Positions 27,913 to 39,196 of a stretch of 64,000 bases of DNA are shown here, one piece after another. The notes under the pieces were generated by a model, which saw only the letters and a program-made list of their open reading frames with translations, was not told the origin of the DNA and ran no database searches. Origin of the DNA: Vibrio xiamenensis (GTDB taxonomy: Bacteria; Pseudomonadota; Gammaproteobacteria; Enterobacterales; Vibrionaceae); the NCBI RefSeq assembly GCF_900100015.1, contig NZ_FNDD01000019.1:1-64000 (forward strand). The letters are read 5' to 3'. The position numbers and the translations under genes were made by a program. Within the stretch, counting starts at the first letter, position 1. Every line of letters starts with the position of its first letter.

Positions 27913-28695
27913 ATGACGGATACAAGCGTGCAATCACAAGCAGATCAAGATAACTCAACTACCACCCATTTCGGGTTTTCAACGGTAGCAAAAGAAGAGA
28001 AAGTGGCGAAAGTCGCCGAAGTGTTCCACTCAGTCGCGGCCAAATACGACATCATGAATGACTTGATGTCAGGCGGTATTCACAGACTTTGGAAGCGCTT
28101 TACGATTGATTGCAGTGGCGCACGCCCAGGGCAGAAAGTTCTTGATTTAGGTGGTGGTACTGGCGATCTAACCGCTAAATTCTCACGTATTGTTGGCGAC
28201 GCGGGCCATGTTGTTCTCGCCGACATTAACAATTCAATGCTTAATGTTGGTCGCGATAAACTGCGTGATAGCGGTATTGTCGGTAACGTGCATTACGTGC
28301 AAGCCAACGCTGAAGAACTGCCATTTCCTGACGACTACTTCGATATTATTACCATCAGTTTCTGTCTGCGTAATGTCACCGATAAAGATGCTGCGCTGCG
28401 TTCGATGTTTCGTGTATTGAAACCCGGCGGTCGCCTATTGGTATTAGAGTTTTCTAAGCCAATTTTTGAGCCGCTTTCTAAAATTTACGATGCCTACTCA
28501 TTCCATCTGTTACCGAAAATGGGCCAATTGGTTGCTAACGATTCGGAAAGCTATCGTTACCTAGCGGAATCGATTCGCATGCACCCTGATCAAGAAACCC
28601 TCAAAGGCATGATGGACGAAGCCGGTTTTGATAACACCAGTTATTACAATCTGACAGGTGGTATTGTGGCGCTGCACCGCGGCTATAAATTCTAG
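27913..28695 (+). CDS. ubiE: Ubiquinone/menaquinone C-methyltransferase UbiE
   Basis: A 260-residue SAM-dependent enzyme that methylates the quinone ring in both ubiquinone and menaquinone synthesis. Motifs: [25 protein letters not shown], the SAM loop [12 protein letters not shown] and the post-motif [20 protein letters not shown]. The ATG at 27913 follows AGAGGAACC. It is the first gene of a tight run ubiE-ubiJ-ubiB-tatABC. Confidence 0.96.
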   Translation: MTDTSVQSQADQDNSTTTHFGFSTVAKEEKVAKVAEVFHSVAAKYDIMNDLMSGGIHRLWKRFTIDCSGARPGQKVLDLGGGTGDLTAKFSRIVGDAGHVVLADINNSMLNVGRDKLRDSGIVGNVHYVQANAEELPFPDDYFDIITISFCLRNVTDKDAALRSMFRVLKPGGRLLVLEFSKPIFEPLSKIYDAYSFHLLPKMGQLVANDSESYRYLAESIRMHPDQETLKGMMDEAGFDNTSYYNLTGGIVALHRGYKF

Positions 28696-28703
28696 GGAAA
28701 ACT

Positions 28704-29309
28704 ATGCCATTAGACGCCTTGATGACAGCGGGAATTGAAGTCTCGCTCAATACGCTAATCAAAGATGACCCAGAATTAGTGCGCCGTTTAGCGCGTATGA
28801 AAGGGCAAGTGATTCAAGTTCATCTTAAAGAGTTGAACAAGACGCTAACGTTTATTTTCAGCCAACAAATTGATGTACTGGCGCAGTACGAAGGCGAGCC
28901 TAACTGCTATCTGTCACTCAATTTGTCGGTATTGCCGCAGCTACGCGAGCAAGCCAATATCACTAAGCTGATCAAGCAAGATAAAGTGGTCTTAGACGGT
29001 GATATTCAGTTGGCGCAGAAATTTGCTCAGCTGATGACCGACTGCAAACCTGATCTCGAAGAGTGGTTGTCGCGTGTGACTGGAGATGTGGTTGCTCACA
29101 CTGTGGTGAGTGGTGCCAAACAGATGTTTAGCCAAGTAAAACAGTGTGCAGCGAAGCAGCAAGATCACCTCGGGCAAATTGTCACAGAAGAGTGGCAACT
29201 TGCTCCTTCGGCTCTGGAAGTGGCACATTTTTGTGACCAAGTGGATGAGCTAAAAAGCCATGCGGCACGTATTGAAGAGCGTTTCAATCAATTACTGGAG
29301 ACGCTATGA
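28704..29309 (+). CDS. ubiJ: Ubiquinone biosynthesis accessory factor UbiJ
   Basis: A 201-residue protein with an N-terminal SCP2 lipid-binding domain (about 10-115), followed by a helical, coiled-coil tail. UbiJ organises the soluble Ubi complex and binds ubiquinone intermediates, working with UbiK, whose gene is at 47365-47625 here. Its stop overlaps the ubiB start by 4 bp (ATGA). Confidence 0.93.
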   Translation: MPLDALMTAGIEVSLNTLIKDDPELVRRLARMKGQVIQVHLKELNKTLTFIFSQQIDVLAQYEGEPNCYLSLNLSVLPQLREQANITKLIKQDKVVLDGDIQLAQKFAQLMTDCKPDLEEWLSRVTGDVVAHTVVSGAKQMFSQVKQCAAKQQDHLGQIVTEEWQLAPSALEVAHFCDQVDELKSHAARIEERFNQLLETL

Positions 29310-30943
29310 CGCTAGCTGAGCTAAAACGTCTGTATCGAATTATCAAAGTTCAACTTGAATACGGTCTTGATGAACTTGTTCCTCAACAACATCAGTTAAC
29401 CAAAGCGCCATTATTGGCTCGTAAATCTCTATTTTGGCTAAAGAATCGTCATGCTGACAAACCGCTTGGCGAGCGCTTACGCCTTGCCTTGCAAGAACTT
29501 GGTCCAGTGTGGATCAAGTTCGGTCAAATGATGTCGACTCGCCGCGACCTGTTTCCTGTGCACATTGCCGACCAACTTGCGCTATTGCAGGATAAAGTTG
29601 CGCCTTTTGATGGACAACTGGCGCGCGAGCAAATGGAAAAAGCGCTGGGCGGCAGTTTAGATACTTGGTTTGATGATTTTGATATTACGCCTTTGGCTTC
29701 AGCATCGATCGCGCAAGTTCATACCGCCAAGCTGAAATCATCAGGGCGTGAAATCGTATTGAAAGTGATTCGCCCTGATATTCGCCCGGTCATTGATGCT
29801 GATCTTAAACTCATGTATCGCATGGCGCGGATTGTTGCTAAGACGCTCCCGGAAGCGCGGCGCCTCAAGCCAGTCGAAGTGGTTCGCGAATACGAAAAAA
29901 CCTTGCTCGATGAGCTCGATTTACGTCGCGAAGCCGCAAATGCCATTCAGCTACGACGCAATTTCGAAGCCAGCGAGGAGCTTTATGTTCCTGAAATCAT
30001 TACCGAGTTTAGTAATGAAACTGTCATGGTTTCTGAGCGAATATACGGCATTCAGGTTTCGGACCTCGATAGCCTAAACGCCAATGGCACTAACATGAAG
30101 TTATTGGCAGAGCGGGGCGTGAGCGTGTTCTTCACTCAAGTGTTTCGCGATAGTTTCTTCCATGCTGACATGCACCCAGGAAATGTGTTCGTCAATCCTG
30201 AACATCCTGACAATCCGCAGTGGATTGGTTTGGATTGCGGCATTGTTGGCACTTTAAATAGCGAAGATAAACGTTATTTAGCGGAAAACTTTCTTGCCTT
30301 TTTCAATCGTGATTACCGTCGTGTGGCAGAATTACACGTTGAGTCAGGATGGGTTCCACGTGAAACCAACATTGATGAATTTGAATTTGCGATTCGAATT
30401 GTCTGTGAACCGATTTTTGCTAAGCCGCTATGTGAGATTTCCTTTGGCCATGTGCTATTAAACTTATTTAATACCGCGCGTCGCTTTAATATGGAAGTGC
30501 AGCCACAATTAGTGCTACTACAGAAAACACTTCTGTATGTAGAAGGCTTAGGGCGTCAGTTATATCCGCAGTTGGATTTATGGGAAACGGCCAAACCGTT
30601 TCTTGAAAAATGGATGATGAATCAAGTGGGCCCGCAAGCGGTGATTAATGCAGTCAAAGATCGCGCACCGTTTTGGGCAGAAAAATTACCGGAATTGCCA
30701 GAACTACTCTACGATAGCTTAAAACAGGGTAAAGTAATGAATCAGCGTATTGACGCGCTTTACCAAGGTTATCGAGACAGCAAACGTCAGCAAGCGACGG
30801 GGCGGTTTCTGTTTGGCGTTGGTGCAACTTTAATAGTGTGTTCAACTATTTTGTTAACTAGCGCCGATCAACGATTGGCATATGGCGCTGTAGCGATAGG
30901 TGCGGTATGTTGGTTACTGAGTTGGCGAGCTTATCGTCGTTAA
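29306..30943 (+). CDS. ubiB: Ubiquinone biosynthesis ATPase/kinase-like UbiB
   Basis: A 545-residue atypical kinase-like protein. It contains the KxGQ motif (K71-Q74, [15 protein letters not shown]), the Ala-rich nucleotide loop [10 protein letters not shown], a catalytic-loop-like HADMHPGN and the metal-binding DCG. Two C-terminal membrane helices (about 500-545) anchor it. It has ATPase activity that supports ubiquinone extraction and synthesis rather than protein phosphorylation. Confidence 0.96.
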   Translation: MTLAELKRLYRIIKVQLEYGLDELVPQQHQLTKAPLLARKSLFWLKNRHADKPLGERLRLALQELGPVWIKFGQMMSTRRDLFPVHIADQLALLQDKVAPFDGQLAREQMEKALGGSLDTWFDDFDITPLASASIAQVHTAKLKSSGREIVLKVIRPDIRPVIDADLKLMYRMARIVAKTLPEARRLKPVEVVREYEKTLLDELDLRREAANAIQLRRNFEASEELYVPEIITEFSNETVMVSERIYGIQVSDLDSLNANGTNMKLLAERGVSVFFTQVFRDSFFHADMHPGNVFVNPEHPDNPQWIGLDCGIVGTLNSEDKRYLAENFLAFFNRDYRRVAELHVESGWVPRETNIDEFEFAIRIVCEPIFAKPLCEISFGHVLLNLFNTARRFNMEVQPQLVLLQKTLLYVEGLGRQLYPQLDLWETAKPFLEKWMMNQVGPQAVINAVKDRAPFWAEKLPELPELLYDSLKQGKVMNQRIDALYQGYRDSKRQQATGRFLFGVGATLIVCSTILLTSADQRLAYGAVAIGAVCWLLSWRAYRR

Positions 30944-30988
30944 ACGATAAGTTTTGAATTGTAGAAATAAGACCCGAGGAAAATTGAA

Positions 30989-31231
30989 ATGGGTGGTATT
31001 AGTATTTGGCAACTTCTGATTGTTGCTGTCATCGTTGTACTGTTATTCGGTACCAAGAAACTTCGCAACATTGGTGGCGACCTAGGCAGTGCAGTGAAAG
31101 GCTTCAAAAAAGCCATGAATGATGAAACGCCAGCCGACAAGAAAGACGCAGATTTTGAGCAAAAGAACATCGAGCAAAGCCAATCAGCTTCTGCCGATAG
31201 CACAAAAGAAAAAGATAAAGAGCAGGTATAA
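30989..31231 (+). CDS. tatA: Twin-arginine translocase subunit TatA
   Basis: 80 residues: a short N-terminal helix ([22 protein letters not shown]) with the conserved FGTKKL hinge, an amphipathic helix and a charged tail. It oligomerises to form the pore for folded proteins. It lies 45 bp after ubiB with an AGGAAAATTGAA leader, and 2 bp from tatB. Confidence 0.95.
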   Translation: MGGISIWQLLIVAVIVVLLFGTKKLRNIGGDLGSAVKGFKKAMNDETPADKKDADFEQKNIEQSQSASADSTKEKDKEQV

Positions 31232-31233
31232 CA

Positions 31234-31620
31234 GTGTTTGATATCGGTTTTTGGGAACTGGTATTGATCTCTGTGGTGGGGCTGGTGGTTTTAGGACCAG
31301 AGCGGTTGCCTCATGCAATACGCAGCGTCTCTAAATTTATTGGCGCGGCGAAAAGTATGGCCAACAATGTGAAAGATGAAATTTCACATGAGTTGAAAAT
31401 TCAAGAGCTGCAAGAAAACTTGCGTAAAGCGGAAAAAATGGGCATGGACAATCTTGATCCAGAGCTTAAGTCTTCCGTCGATGAGCTAAAAAAAGCTGCC
31501 CAAGACGTTCAACGTCCTTATGCGCAAGACCAAGCTCAGCCGCAAGGTGACGTTCAAGCAGATTCGCAAGCAACCGCTTCAGACCACGAGTCCACATCGG
31601 CAGATAAAAAAGCCGAGTAA
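31234..31620 (+). CDS. tatB: Twin-arginine translocase subunit TatB
   Basis: 128 residues with a GTG start ([26 protein letters not shown]). The conserved Glu near residue 8 and the GPERLP hinge mark TatB rather than TatA. With TatC it forms the receptor for SRRxFLK signal peptides, one of which is on the multicopper oxidase at 611. Confidence 0.95.
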   Translation: MFDIGFWELVLISVVGLVVLGPERLPHAIRSVSKFIGAAKSMANNVKDEISHELKIQELQENLRKAEKMGMDNLDPELKSSVDELKKAAQDVQRPYAQDQAQPQGDVQADSQATASDHESTSADKKAE

Positions 31621-31682
31621 CCTTCCATACGAGAGTAGCACTTTGCGTGCTGCTCTTTTTGTCTTTGTAGATGAGGCTTGCT

Positions 31683-32438
31683 ATGTCTTCGGTAGAGCAG
31701 ACACAACCTTTGATTAGCCATTTACTTGAGCTAAGAAACCGCTTATTGCGCGCTATTCTTGCGGTAATAGTGGTGTTTGTTGGATTGGTGTATTTCTCCA
31801 ACAATATTTACGAATTTGTTTCCAAGCCGTTGGTCGACAAATTGCCGGCAGGTGCGACGATGATCGCGACCGATGTTGCATCACCGTTCTTTACTCCGCT
31901 GAAATTGACGTTAATTGCCTCGGTGTTTGTTGCCGTGCCTTACATCCTTTATCAAGTATGGGCATTTGTGGCGCCAGGTTTGTATAAACATGAACGTCGT
32001 TTAGTGATGCCGCTGATGTTCTCAAGCTCGCTGCTGTTTTACTGCGGTGTTGCGTTTGCTTACTACGTGGTTTTTCCGCTGGTGTTTGGCTTTTTCACCA
32101 CCATTTCACTCGGCGGTGTCGAGTTTGCTACTGATATCGCCAGCTATCTGGATTTTGTATTGGCGCTGTTCTTAGCGTTTGGTATTGCGTTTGAAGTGCC
32201 TGTGGCGATTATTTTATTGTGCTGGACGGGTGCTACCGACGTTGAAAGTTTGAGAGCCAAGCGTCCGTATATCGTTGTGGGCGCATTTGTGGTCGGGATG
32301 TTACTCACGCCGCCCGATATGATTTCACAAACGCTGCTTGCGATTCCGATGTGTATTCTGTTTGAAATTGGTTTGTTCTTTGCTCGCTTCTATACTCGCG
32401 ATGAAGAACGGGACGATGAGCAACAAGAGCAAGAGTAA
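31683..32438 (+). CDS. tatC: Twin-arginine translocase subunit TatC
   Basis: A 251-residue inner-membrane protein with six helices. The N-terminal segment [22 protein letters not shown] contains the conserved signal-peptide binding motif HLLELRNRL, and the first periplasmic loop is intact. The ATG at 31683 is chosen over one four codons earlier by family comparison. It is the last gene of the ubi-tat run. Confidence 0.96.
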   Translation: MSSVEQTQPLISHLLELRNRLLRAILAVIVVFVGLVYFSNNIYEFVSKPLVDKLPAGATMIATDVASPFFTPLKLTLIASVFVAVPYILYQVWAFVAPGLYKHERRLVMPLMFSSSLLFYCGVAFAYYVVFPLVFGFFTTISLGGVEFATDIASYLDFVLALFLAFGIAFEVPVAIILLCWTGATDVESLRAKRPYIVVGAFVVGMLLTPPDMISQTLLAIPMCILFEIGLFFARFYTRDEERDDEQQEQE

Positions 32439-32452
32439 TCGGCGAAAGAAAT

Positions 32453-32482
32453 AAAAAAGGTTGGCATTGGCCAACCTTTTTT
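32453..32482. terminator. Bidirectional terminator between tatC and tatD
   Basis: A 12-bp stem AAAAAAGGTTGG / CCAACCTTTTTT with loop CATTGG lies between convergent genes. Confidence 0.93.
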
Positions 32483-32526
32483 ATTGTCAGTTCTAAACTA
32501 TTGCCTTGGGATTTAAACCGCGTTTA

Positions 32527-33288
32527 TTACAGGCCAAATAGTTGCTTGGCGTTGTGAGTCGTTAGTTCATCGACGGCATTGATATCAAGCTCACGCAGTT
32601 CAGCTATACGCTTGGCGACAAGCTGAGTATAGGCTGGTTCGTTACGCTTACCGCGGTGCGGTACTGGCGCCAAATACGGGCAGTCAGTTTCGAGAATCAC
32701 GTAGTCCATATTCAAGTGTGGAATCACTTTATCCATACCGCCATTTTTAAACGTCGATACACCGCCAAGGCCCAAGTGGAAACCGAGATCGTTGATCGCT
32801 TGAGCTTCTTCGACACTACCACCAAAGCAGTGGAATACGCCGCGCAACGCGCCATTTTGCTCCTGCTTGAGCAGGCTTAAGGTTTCTTCAATCGAATCGC
32901 GAGTATGGATAACCACGGGCAGTTCGAGTTCTTTCGCCCAATTGAGTTGAGTGACAAACGCACGCTCTTGTTCGGCGCGAAACGTTTTATCCCAGTATAA
33001 GTCGATACCAATTTCACCCACGGCGATAAAGTCATGGCGTTCAAACCAGCTGTGTATGGTGGCTAACGTGCTGTCGACATCAGCGTTAACATAGCAAGGG
33101 TGCAAGCCCATCATTGAGCGACAAACATTAGGGTAAGCTGCTTCGGTATCCAGCATTGGCTGAATAGACTCTAAGTCGATATTAGGCAGTAGAATACGAT
33201 CAATGCCTTGTGCTAAAGCGCGTTCAACGACTTGAACGCGGTCGTGATCAAACTCGCTGGCGTAGATGTGGGCATGGGTATCGATCAT
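32527..33288 (-). CDS. tatD: TatD-family metal-dependent nuclease
   Basis: A 253-residue TIM-barrel deoxyribonuclease. The N-terminal metal motif MIDTHAHIYASEFDHD fixes the start (33288, preceded by AAAGGA). VGEIGIDLYWD, VIHTRDS, FHCFGG and ETDCPYLAP supply the other ligands. It is not part of the Tat translocase itself. Its usual neighbourhood is the tat genes, but here it is convergent with them. Confidence 0.94.
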   Translation of the reverse strand: MIDTHAHIYASEFDHDRVQVVERALAQGIDRILLPNIDLESIQPMLDTEAAYPNVCRSMMGLHPCYVNADVDSTLATIHSWFERHDFIAVGEIGIDLYWDKTFRAEQERAFVTQLNWAKELELPVVIHTRDSIEETLSLLKQEQNGALRGVFHCFGGSVEEAQAINDLGFHLGLGGVSTFKNGGMDKVIPHLNMDYVILETDCPYLAPVPHRGKRNEPAYTQLVAKRIAELRELDINAVDELTTHNAKQLFGL

Positions 33289-33358
33289 GGTAAATATCCT
33301 TTGGCTAACGTTGCCGCTATCTAAACATAAATCGCTATTCGGTGCATCCAATCCCTAG

Positions 33359-34513
<1,155 letters not shown>

Positions 34514-34532
34514 ATCGCTATGTGAGTGGATA

Positions 34533-34556
34533 GGCTGACTTCGGTCGGCCTTTTTT
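34533..34556 (+). terminator. Intrinsic terminator of hemB
   Basis: A 7-bp stem GGCTGAC / GTCGGCC with a TTCG loop is followed by six Ts. Confidence 0.88.
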
Positions 34557-34579
34557 ATGGCTAAATTGGAGTGTTAATT

Positions 34580-35014
34580 GTGATCATTCGACAAGGCAGT
34601 TTGGCTGAAGTGGTGTCGATCGTGACTAAGATCGACGAATTTGTGAGTAAAGAAACTGAAGCGTCATTGAGTGCTCGCTTGGCTGGCAAAACACACTATA
34701 TCCAAATCGCGGAGCAGGGCGGTGAACTGCTTGGATTTAAAATCGGTTATCAAATCGACGGCGATACCTTTTATAGCTGGTTTGGTGGTGTGAGCTCTGA
34801 GGCAAGGGGAAAAGGTGTGGCGCAAGCTCTGCTTGAAGCACAAGAAAAATGGGCTCGAGATCATAATTTTCAAACGATTACGGTTAAGTCGCGTAACCAA
34901 TTTCCGGCGATGTTGAGATTACTAATTAGAAATGGTTATCTGATTGAAAAATATGAAGAAAAACCTAATACCCTCGAGTCTAGAATCTATTTTAGAAAAG
35001 CGCTTTTTGCCTAG
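34580..35014 (+). CDS. GNAT-family N-acetyltransferase
   Basis: A 144-residue acetyltransferase. The CoA-binding motif A is SSEARGKGVAQALLEAQEKWARD, and the following KSRNQFPAMLRLLIRNGYL is the usual Asn/Tyr region. The likely start is the GTG at 34580, eight bases after GGAG. An upstream GTG at 34571 overlaps the ribosome site. The substrate is unknown. Confidence 0.82.
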   Translation: MIIRQGSLAEVVSIVTKIDEFVSKETEASLSARLAGKTHYIQIAEQGGELLGFKIGYQIDGDTFYSWFGGVSSEARGKGVAQALLEAQEKWARDHNFQTITVKSRNQFPAMLRLLIRNGYLIEKYEEKPNTLESRIYFRKALFA

Positions 35015-35064
35015 CAGATCAAAATAAATGATATTTTTTCTCATTTAGATGTTGACCAACTAAA

Positions 35065-35079
35065 TGAGAATAATTATTA
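35065..35079. promoter_or_regulatory. Fur box of ryhB
   Basis: TGAGAAT-A-ATTATTA matches the 7-1-7 Fur core (TGATAAT-n-ATTATCA) at 12 of 14 arm positions. It sits at the expected promoter position of the RyhB gene, so Fur with iron should repress it. Confidence 0.8.
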
Positions 35080-35091
35080 TTACTCTCGTCT

Positions 35092-35301
35092 TAGGGAATT
35101 AGAGCAGTTCAACAGACGTCACGGACATTACTCTCTCCTCGGGTGAATGCGACGAATGTAGGGCGACCCCAATTCTTTTTGACACGACATTGCTCACATT
35201 GCTTCCAGTGTAATTTATAGCTTTTTGGCGAGGCGGACGTATTCATCAGAATCGCTTTGACCCCTTTATGCTAGGCGACATCTTCGGGTGTCGCTTTTTT
35301 T
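35092..35301 (+). ncRNA. ryhB: RyhB small RNA (iron-sparing)
   Basis: The conserved core at 35183-35210 (CACGACATTGCTCACATTGC and the following TTCCAGTG) is essentially that of E. coli RyhB, including the mRNA-pairing seed. The 3' end is a terminator with an 8-pair stem, a TTCG loop (35275-35294) and a T run. The predicted length of about 210 nt agrees with the long RyhB of Vibrio rather than the 90-nt E. coli form. The exact 5' end is a guess from the Fur box. Location just before polA fits Vibrio. Confidence 0.92.
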
Positions 35302-35357
35302 CGTTTAGGCCATTCTAAACTCTCGTTTGTGAGATGAGTAAAAGGGCATCAATAGTC

Positions 35358-35508
35358 TTTTCCACAGCTAAGGATCAATCTTTGATCGTGAGTTTTAGGA
35401 TCGATCGAATATTTAATCCTTTATTTTCAGTTAGTTAAAACGATATTTTCTCTGTTGCGCAACACGTATTTTTGCAGTGGATAAATAATATAAACAGAGT
35501 TATCCACA
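35358..35508. promoter_or_regulatory. DnaA-box and GATC cluster upstream of polA
   Basis: Three DnaA-box sequences lie in about 150 bp: TTTTCCACA (35358-35366, plus), TTATCCACT (35476-35484, read on the minus strand) and the perfect TTATCCACA (35500-35508, plus). Four GATC sites crowd 35373-35406, next to AT-rich DNA. DnaA, and possibly Dam/SeqA, may control the polA promoter. The remaining DNA up to 35640 holds the promoter and no gene. Confidence 0.6.
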
Positions 35509-35639
35509 GTTCACGAACGAGACGTTTTACTTCACTTCGCAATCATTTACTCAATTCAGAGACTTAAAATGGATTCATGGCAGCAGTCATGGCATGCTAA
35601 GCCCATCTTTTTAAGCATTTTGTTTTGGTAGCTACGACT

Positions 35640-38417
35640 ATGGCCAATATTCCGGATAATCCTCTTATTCTTATTGATGGTTCTTCTTATCTTTATCGCG
35701 CTTTCCACGCTTACCCAGGCACCATGAGCAATGGTGAAATTCCGACTAACGCGGTTTATGGCGTGGTGAACATGCTGCGCAGTATGATGCGTCAGTTCTC
35801 TTCCGAGCGTATCGCTGTGGTTTTTGATGCGAAGGGTAAGACATTCCGCGATGAGATGTACGCTGAGTACAAAGCGAATCGTCCACCGATGCCCGATGAC
35901 CTGCGCTGCCAAATTGAGCCGTTACATGATGTGATTCGCGCGATGGGCTTGCCACTTATCTGTGTACCTGGTGTCGAAGCCGATGATGTGATTGGCACCT
36001 TGGCATCACAAGCCTCACAAGCGGGCATGCCAGTGCTTATCAGTACCGGTGATAAAGACATGGCCCAACTAGTTGATGAGCACGTGACTTTGATTAACAC
36101 CATGACCAACGTGGTGATGGACAGAGAAGGCGTGATTGAAAAGTTTGGTATTCCGCCAGAGCTTATCATCGATTACCTCGCGCTAATGGGCGATAAAGTG
36201 GATAACATTCCGGGCGTGCCTGGCGTTGGGGATAAAACCGCGACCGCTTTGCTTCAAGGTATTGGTGGTTTGGACGAGCTGTATCAGCGTCTAGACGATA
36301 TTGCGGCGCTTGGTTTCCGTGGTTCGAAAACCATGGCGAAGAAGCTCGAAGATAACCGTGAAGAAGCCTATCTTTCTTATGAGTTAGCGACCATCAAACT
36401 GGATGTCGAGCTTGAGGAAACGCCGCAGTCTTTAACCAAATGCGAACCCAATAAAGACAAGTTGGTCGAGCTATACAGCCAGCTGTCGTTTAAATCTTGG
36501 TTAAATGAATTGCTGGAAGGCAATAGCCCGGTGATTGAATCGGCAGAAAAAGCGGGCATCAGTGTTTCGTCATCTGATGTTGATAGCTCTGCGGTTAACA
36601 TCGATCGCAGTCAATATGAAACGATTTTGGATCAAGAAAGTTTTGGCCGTTGGTTGGATGCGCTCAAAGCGAGTGAAGTGTTCGCGTTCGATACTGAAAC
36701 TGATAGCCTCAACTACATGGTAGCGAATTTGATTGGTGTGTCGTTTGCTACCGAAGAAGGTAAAGCGGCATACGTGCCTGTTGCGCATGATTACTTGGAT
36801 GCGCCCGAGCAACTTGACCGCGATTGGGTATTAGAGCAGCTCAAACCGATTTTAGAAGATGATAATCAAGCCAAAGTAGGCCAAAACCTTAAATACGATG
36901 CCAGCGTGCTTGCGCGTTACGGAATCGAAATGAAAGGTATTAAGCACGATACTATGCTCGCTTCTTACGTTTACAACAGCGTTGGCGGCAAACATGATAT
37001 GGACAGCTTGGCACTGCGTTTTCTACAGCACAGCTGCATTTCGTTTGAACAAGTGGCGGGTAAAGGTAAAAACCAGCTGACGTTTAACCAAATCGCACTG
37101 GATGAAGCCGCGCCATATGCTGCGGAAGATGCCGACGTGACGCTGCGTTTACACCATCGCTTGATGGCGAATATCGAAAGTGACGCCAAACTGAAAGCGA
37201 TTTACGAGCAAATTGAAGTGCCACTGATCCCCGTGATTTCACGTATTGAACGTACGGGCGTGCTGATTGACGACATGATGCTTGGTGCGCAATCACAGGA
37301 GATTGCGGCTCGCCTTGATGAGTTAGAACAGAAAGCCTACGAAGTTGCGGGTGAAGAATTTAACCTCAGCTCACCAAAACAACTGCAAACCATTTTGTTT
37401 GAAAAAATGGCCTTGCCAGTGGTTAAAAAGACGCCGTCGGGAACGCCTTCGACCAACGAAGAAGTTTTGCAGGAGTTGGCATTAGATTATCCGCTGCCGA
37501 AATTGATCTTGGAATATCGTGGCTTGGCGAAGTTGAAATCAACTTACACTGACAAGCTGCCTAAAATGATCAATCCACAAACCGGACGCGTTCATACTTC
37601 ATACCATCAAGCCGTTACCGCGACTGGGCGTTTATCGTCGACCGATCCAAACTTGCAGAACATTCCAATTCGTAATGAAGAAGGACGCCGTATTCGTCAG
37701 GCATTTATTGCGCCGACGGGTTACAAAATCATGGCGGTGGACTACTCGCAAATTGAATTGCGCATTATGGCGCATTTGTCGGGTGATAAAGCGTTACTTG
37801 AAGCGTTCCAACAAGGTAAAGACATTCACGCAGCAACGGCGGCAGAGATTCTTGGTACGACCATCGATCAAGTGACCAGCGAACAGCGTCGCCGAGCCAA
37901 AGCGGTAAACTTTGGCTTAATTTACGGCATGAGTGCATTTGGATTGGCCAAGCAACTTGGAATCCCGCGTGGCGAAGCGCAGCAGTATATGGATACTTAC
38001 TTCGAGCGTTATCCTGGTGTGATGCAATATATGGAAGACACTCGCAGTGCTGCCGCCGAGCAGGGCTATGTTGAGACCATCTTTGGTCGCCGTCTGCACT
38101 TACCTGAAATCAAATCACGCAACGGTATGCGCCGCAAAGCGGCTGAGCGTGCGGCGATCAACGCGCCAATGCAAGGCACGGCTGCAGATATCATCAAGAA
38201 GGCGATGCTATTGGTGGACCGTTGGATTCAGGATCACGGCGATGGCCGCGTGAAACTATTGATGCAAGTACACGATGAATTGGTGTTTGAAGTCCAAGAG
38301 TCAGCGTTAGACGAAATTGAAAGTAAAGTACAAGAATTGATGGAATCTGCAGCTGAACTTGCTGTGCCACTTGTGGCTGAAGCAGGACACGGGGATAACT
38401 GGGAACAGGCCCACTAG
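35640..38417 (+). CDS. polA: DNA polymerase I
   Basis: A 925-residue polymerase for Okazaki-fragment processing and repair. It has a 5' nuclease domain (1 to about 320, [39 protein letters not shown]), a 3'-5' exonuclease domain ([13 protein letters not shown] with the catalytic Asp and Glu kept, so proofreading is likely) and a polymerase domain (motif [17 protein letters not shown], motif [20 protein letters not shown], motif [10 protein letters not shown]). The ATG at 35640 gives the conserved [16 protein letters not shown]. Spot 42 lies downstream, as in E. coli. Confidence 0.97.
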   Translation: MANIPDNPLILIDGSSYLYRAFHAYPGTMSNGEIPTNAVYGVVNMLRSMMRQFSSERIAVVFDAKGKTFRDEMYAEYKANRPPMPDDLRCQIEPLHDVIRAMGLPLICVPGVEADDVIGTLASQASQAGMPVLISTGDKDMAQLVDEHVTLINTMTNVVMDREGVIEKFGIPPELIIDYLALMGDKVDNIPGVPGVGDKTATALLQGIGGLDELYQRLDDIAALGFRGSKTMAKKLEDNREEAYLSYELATIKLDVELEETPQSLTKCEPNKDKLVELYSQLSFKSWLNELLEGNSPVIESAEKAGISVSSSDVDSSAVNIDRSQYETILDQESFGRWLDALKASEVFAFDTETDSLNYMVANLIGVSFATEEGKAAYVPVAHDYLDAPEQLDRDWVLEQLKPILEDDNQAKVGQNLKYDASVLARYGIEMKGIKHDTMLASYVYNSVGGKHDMDSLALRFLQHSCISFEQVAGKGKNQLTFNQIALDEAAPYAAEDADVTLRLHHRLMANIESDAKLKAIYEQIEVPLIPVISRIERTGVLIDDMMLGAQSQEIAARLDELEQKAYEVAGEEFNLSSPKQLQTILFEKMALPVVKKTPSGTPSTNEEVLQELALDYPLPKLILEYRGLAKLKSTYTDKLPKMINPQTGRVHTSYHQAVTATGRLSSTDPNLQNIPIRNEEGRRIRQAFIAPTGYKIMAVDYSQIELRIMAHLSGDKALLEAFQQGKDIHAATAAEILGTTIDQVTSEQRRRAKAVNFGLIYGMSAFGLAKQLGIPRGEAQQYMDTYFERYPGVMQYMEDTRSAAAEQGYVETIFGRRLHLPEIKSRNGMRRKAAERAAINAPMQGTAADIIKKAMLLVDRWIQDHGDGRVKLLMQVHDELVFEVQESALDEIESKVQELMESAAELAVPLVAEAGHGDNWEQAH

Positions 38418-38450
38418 ACATTTTTTAATCAAAATCGTTAAGAAAGCATG

Positions 38451-38479
38451 AGCCAGCGCACAAACGCTGGCTTTTTTTT
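38451..38479 (+). terminator. Intrinsic terminator of polA
   Basis: An 8-bp stem AGCCAGCG / CGCTGGCT with a six-base loop is followed by eight or more Ts. Confidence 0.92.
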
Positions 38480-38591
38480 CGCCGAAAAAAGCTAATGTGA
38501 ACAAGGTCTTTGTGTTGTTTAAGAAAAAATTCATGAAAAAAAACTACAAAAACATTTCCTATTTCTGACCATTTGTTGTACATTATTCGTT

Positions 38592-38697
38592 GTAGGGTAC
38601 AGAGGTAAGATGTTCTATCTTTCAGACCTTTTGTTTCACGTTATTGGATTAGGCTGATTCAGCCGCCCCAGCCAGTTTTTGGCTGGGGCGTTTTTTA
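38592..38697 (+). ncRNA. spf: Spot 42 small RNA
   Basis: The first 41 nt (GTAGGGTACAGAGGTAAGAT, then the TTCTATCTTTCAGACCTTTT region) match E. coli Spot 42, including its unstructured pairing regions. The 3' end is the typical strong hairpin CGCCCCAGCCAG / CTGGCTGGGGCG with a T run. It lies between polA and engB, the conserved place. In enterobacteria it is repressed by cAMP-CRP and represses secondary carbon metabolism. The -10 is about TACATT/CATTAT at 38579-38586. Confidence 0.97.
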
Positions 38698-39043
38698 TTG
38701 TGCCAAAGAAAATTATCGTTATTTATTAGTGTGTTATAAATATCTTAATCTTTGATGTTTATCTCTACACTGCCATTTGTCGCACATCTCTCAGTTTTTG
38801 CTATTTCTCATTTCATTTCCGTTAGCGAATTGTAACTCGCAACTATTTCGTAATTTTAATTCATTCATCGTGTGATTATTTCATCTAAGTAAATGAGCTT
38901 CATGCGTTTAGTGGGCTTTTGTGCCGAATAAGATTTTATAAATTAATTGGTTAATAACATTTTATGAGAGCTATGTAGCACGTTGGAACAACGAAATTTG
39001 CAAAACCGGGCAGGGTGGCAAAAGCTTTCAACATAATGATAAC
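38698..39043. other. AT-rich intergenic DNA between Spot 42 and a candidate sRNA
   Basis: About 350 bp without an open frame or clear motif. It is AT-rich and probably contains promoter elements for the candidate RNA that ends at 39102. Confidence 0.5.
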
Positions 39044-39102
39044 AACCTCCATAAACTTCTCTCCCGTGTTTTCCCCATCCTCGTGATGGGGTTTTTATTT
39101 TT
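39044..39102 (+). ncRNA. Candidate small RNA downstream of spf
   Basis: A strong stand-alone terminator (CCCCATC-CTCGT-GATGGGG, 39073-39091, then TTTTTATTTTT) has no plus-strand gene before it except Spot 42, which has its own terminator. A CATAAT -10-like element at 39032-39037 would give an RNA of about 60 nt starting near 39044, with a C/U-rich single-stranded region (AACCTCC, CTTCTCTCCC) suited to pairing with ribosome-binding sites. No good -35 is seen. From memory, Aliivibrio has an sRNA (VSsrna24) of about this size and place, and this may be its counterpart. Confidence 0.55.
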
Positions 39103-39148
39103 CGGCTTAGCCAGGCAAGAATATGGTTGGTGATTCAAGTTCGAAGAC

Positions 39149-39181
39149 AAAAAAAGCCCGCGATATATACGCGGGCTTTTT
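39149..39181. terminator. Terminator at the 3' end of engB
   Basis: Stem AAAAAGCCCGCG / CGCGGGCTTTTT with an AT loop, A-rich on the left, so it ends minus-strand transcripts with Ts. It is nearly the same hairpin as at 15549-15582. Confidence 0.9.
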
Positions 39182-39196
39182 GCTGTTTATTCTCTG

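Noticed and set aside
30352..30367. parS-like sequence GGTTCCACGTGAAACC in ubiB
   Set aside because: Three mismatches from parS within a coding sequence; too weak to call.
35302..35640. oriC of the chromosome
   Set aside because: DnaA boxes and GATC sites are present, but there are too few boxes, no mioC/gidA/dnaA neighbours, and polA is not an origin neighbour in Vibrio; promoter control is more likely.
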